From Firmicutes bacterium AM31-12AC (GTDB lineage: Bacteria; Bacillota; Clostridia; Lachnospirales; Lachnospiraceae): DNA of 25,199 nucleotides. Below, in pieces: positions 24,528 through 25,199 of the stretch (the stretch's first letter is position 1; the number at the start of each line of letters is the position of its first letter). The stretch spans positions 1 through 25,199 of the forward strand of contig QUJA01000039.1 in assembly GCA_003480425.1 (NCBI GenBank), written 5' to 3'. The notes beneath the pieces were generated by a model that was not told where the DNA came from, made no database searches, and saw only the letters and a list, made by a program, of their open reading frames with translations. A program made the position numbers and the translations under genes.

Positions 24528-24974
24528 TTACTCGTTCTTTTCTTCGATATCCATGATCAGATCGACTCTTCTCTGGTGTCTTCCACCTTCGAAATCTGTA
24601 TCCAGCCATGTCTCAACAATCATTTTTGCCAGCTCAGCGCCGACTACTCTTGCCCCAAACGCAAGGATATTACAATCATTGTGAAGTCGTGACATCTTTG
24701 CTGTATATGGTTCACTACATACAGCTGCACGTACACCTTTTACTTTATTTGCTGCCAGTGAAATACCAAGTCCTGTTCCACAGATTAAAATACCACAATC
24801 AACCTCTTTTGAAACAACCGCTCTTCCAACGATTTCTCCATAAACAGGGTAATCACAGCTTTCCGAAGTTTTTGTTCCATAATCAACAACTTCGTGACCT
24901 TTCTCTTTTAAGAACTCAATAATCTCTGCTTTCAGCTCCAGCGCAGAATGATCATTACCAATTCCAATTCTCAT
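24528..24974 (-). CDS. rpiB: Ribose-5-phosphate isomerase B
   Basis: Interconverts ribose-5-phosphate and ribulose-5-phosphate in the pentose phosphate pathway. The 148 residues match RpiB/LacAB family length. Motifs: GIGNDHSALELK at the N terminus, DYGT, DYPVYGEIVG, LICGTGLGISLAANK with the active-site Cys65, and SRLHNDCNILAFGAR. GAGGAG lies about nine bases before the ATG. A galactose-6-phosphate isomerase subunit (LacB) would look similar, but the single-gene context favours RpiB. A tail rich in charged residues (DIEEKNE) ends the protein. Monocistronic as far as the window shows. Confidence 0.93.
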   Translation of the reverse strand: MRIGIGNDHSALELKAEIIEFLKEKGHEVVDYGTKTSESCDYPVYGEIVGRAVVSKEVDCGILICGTGLGISLAANKVKGVRAAVCSEPYTAKMSRLHNDCNILAFGARVVGAELAKMIVETWLDTDFEGGRHQRRVDLIMDIEEKNE

Positions 24975-25030
24975 AATCTTTAGCTCCTCATTTTCTCTTA
25001 TTTTAGTTACATATTTCCTATACTTCTACT

Positions 25031-25059
25031 ATTCTGAATGTTTGCTTTAAAAATGTCAA
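25031..25059 (-). promoter_or_regulatory. Probable rpiB promoter
   Basis: On the minus strand a perfect TTGACA (-35) is followed after 17 bases by CAGAAT (-10, four of six matches), about 57 bases before the rpiB start. Confidence 0.55.
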
Positions 25060-25144
25060 GACAAGGAATGTACTTTTCCACGTACTTTCAGGGTTGTTTC
25101 ATGAAGGATTTTTAAAAACATAAAAAGATCAGATTTTATCGGGG

Positions 25145-25174
25145 GTTATGCATGTTATACAAAACATGTGTAAC
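25145..25174. repeat. Imperfect inverted repeat near the right edge
   Basis: GTTA-TG-CATGT and ACATG-TG-TAAC pair with a two-base internal loop around TATACAAA; TCTTGATTTTTTG follows on plus. It may be the end of a gene lying beyond the window or a regulator site upstream of rpiB. No gene is visible between 24975 and the window end. Confidence 0.4.
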
Positions 25175-25199
25175 TCTTGATTTTTTGTGCCTGTAGAGG

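Overview
The window looks like chromosomal DNA of a low-to-moderate G+C anaerobic Firmicute, most likely a Lachnospiraceae-type clostridium. The reasons are strong AGGAGG-type ribosome sites, TTGACA/TATAAT promoters with 17-base spacers, a type III glutamine synthetase, a murB-rapZ-whiA-HPr cluster and the protein sequences themselves. This is judged from family resemblance only. Most genes lie on the minus strand; four (the fru regulator, a CNNM/CBS membrane protein, a cell-wall amidase and a HAD phosphatase) lie on the plus strand.

Layout. 1-67: GC-rich degenerate repeats, apparently the end of an array that continues outside the window. 70-6656: a minus-strand operon of an XdhC-family protein, a COG3044 ABC-class ATPase, sbcD and sbcC; sbcC carries a one-base frameshift. 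6808-8922: type III glutamine synthetase, with a strong terminator-like hairpin between its promoter and start codon. 9131-12999: fructose utilisation, with fruK-fruA on minus and a divergent DeoR-type regulator; four TGAnTGA motifs at an exact 10-bp period overlap the fruK promoter. 13083-14854: class II aldolase fba and nagB. 15080-15151: tRNA-Glu(CUC) with an A-tract-rich promoter. 15296-16252: diacylglycerol-kinase-like lipid kinase. 16491-19511: operon murB-rapZ-whiA-HPr/Crh-like, whose last protein has Asp in place of the catalytic His15. 19694-21959: CNNM/CBS transporter-like protein and an amidase-SPOR protein without a signal peptide. 22098-23441: glmM. 23612-24406: HAD phosphatase. 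24528-24974: rpiB.

How the genes fit together. FruA takes up fructose as fructose-1-phosphate, FruK makes fructose-1,6-bisphosphate and Fba cleaves it. NagB links amino sugars to fructose-6-phosphate, GlmM makes glucosamine-1-phosphate and MurB makes UDP-MurNAc, so several genes converge on peptidoglycan precursor supply. RapZ, WhiA and the HPr/Crh-like protein are a conserved Firmicute group linking carbon and cell-wall metabolism to growth.

The window is mostly core metabolism; I see no phage, defence island, CRISPR array or intact transposon. The best leads are regulatory or small-scale: the D15 HPr-like protein, the glutamine synthetase leader hairpin, the phased fru operator, two inverted copies of an unexplained 32-base palindromic element flanking tRNA-Glu and the lipid kinase gene, and the sbcC frameshift.
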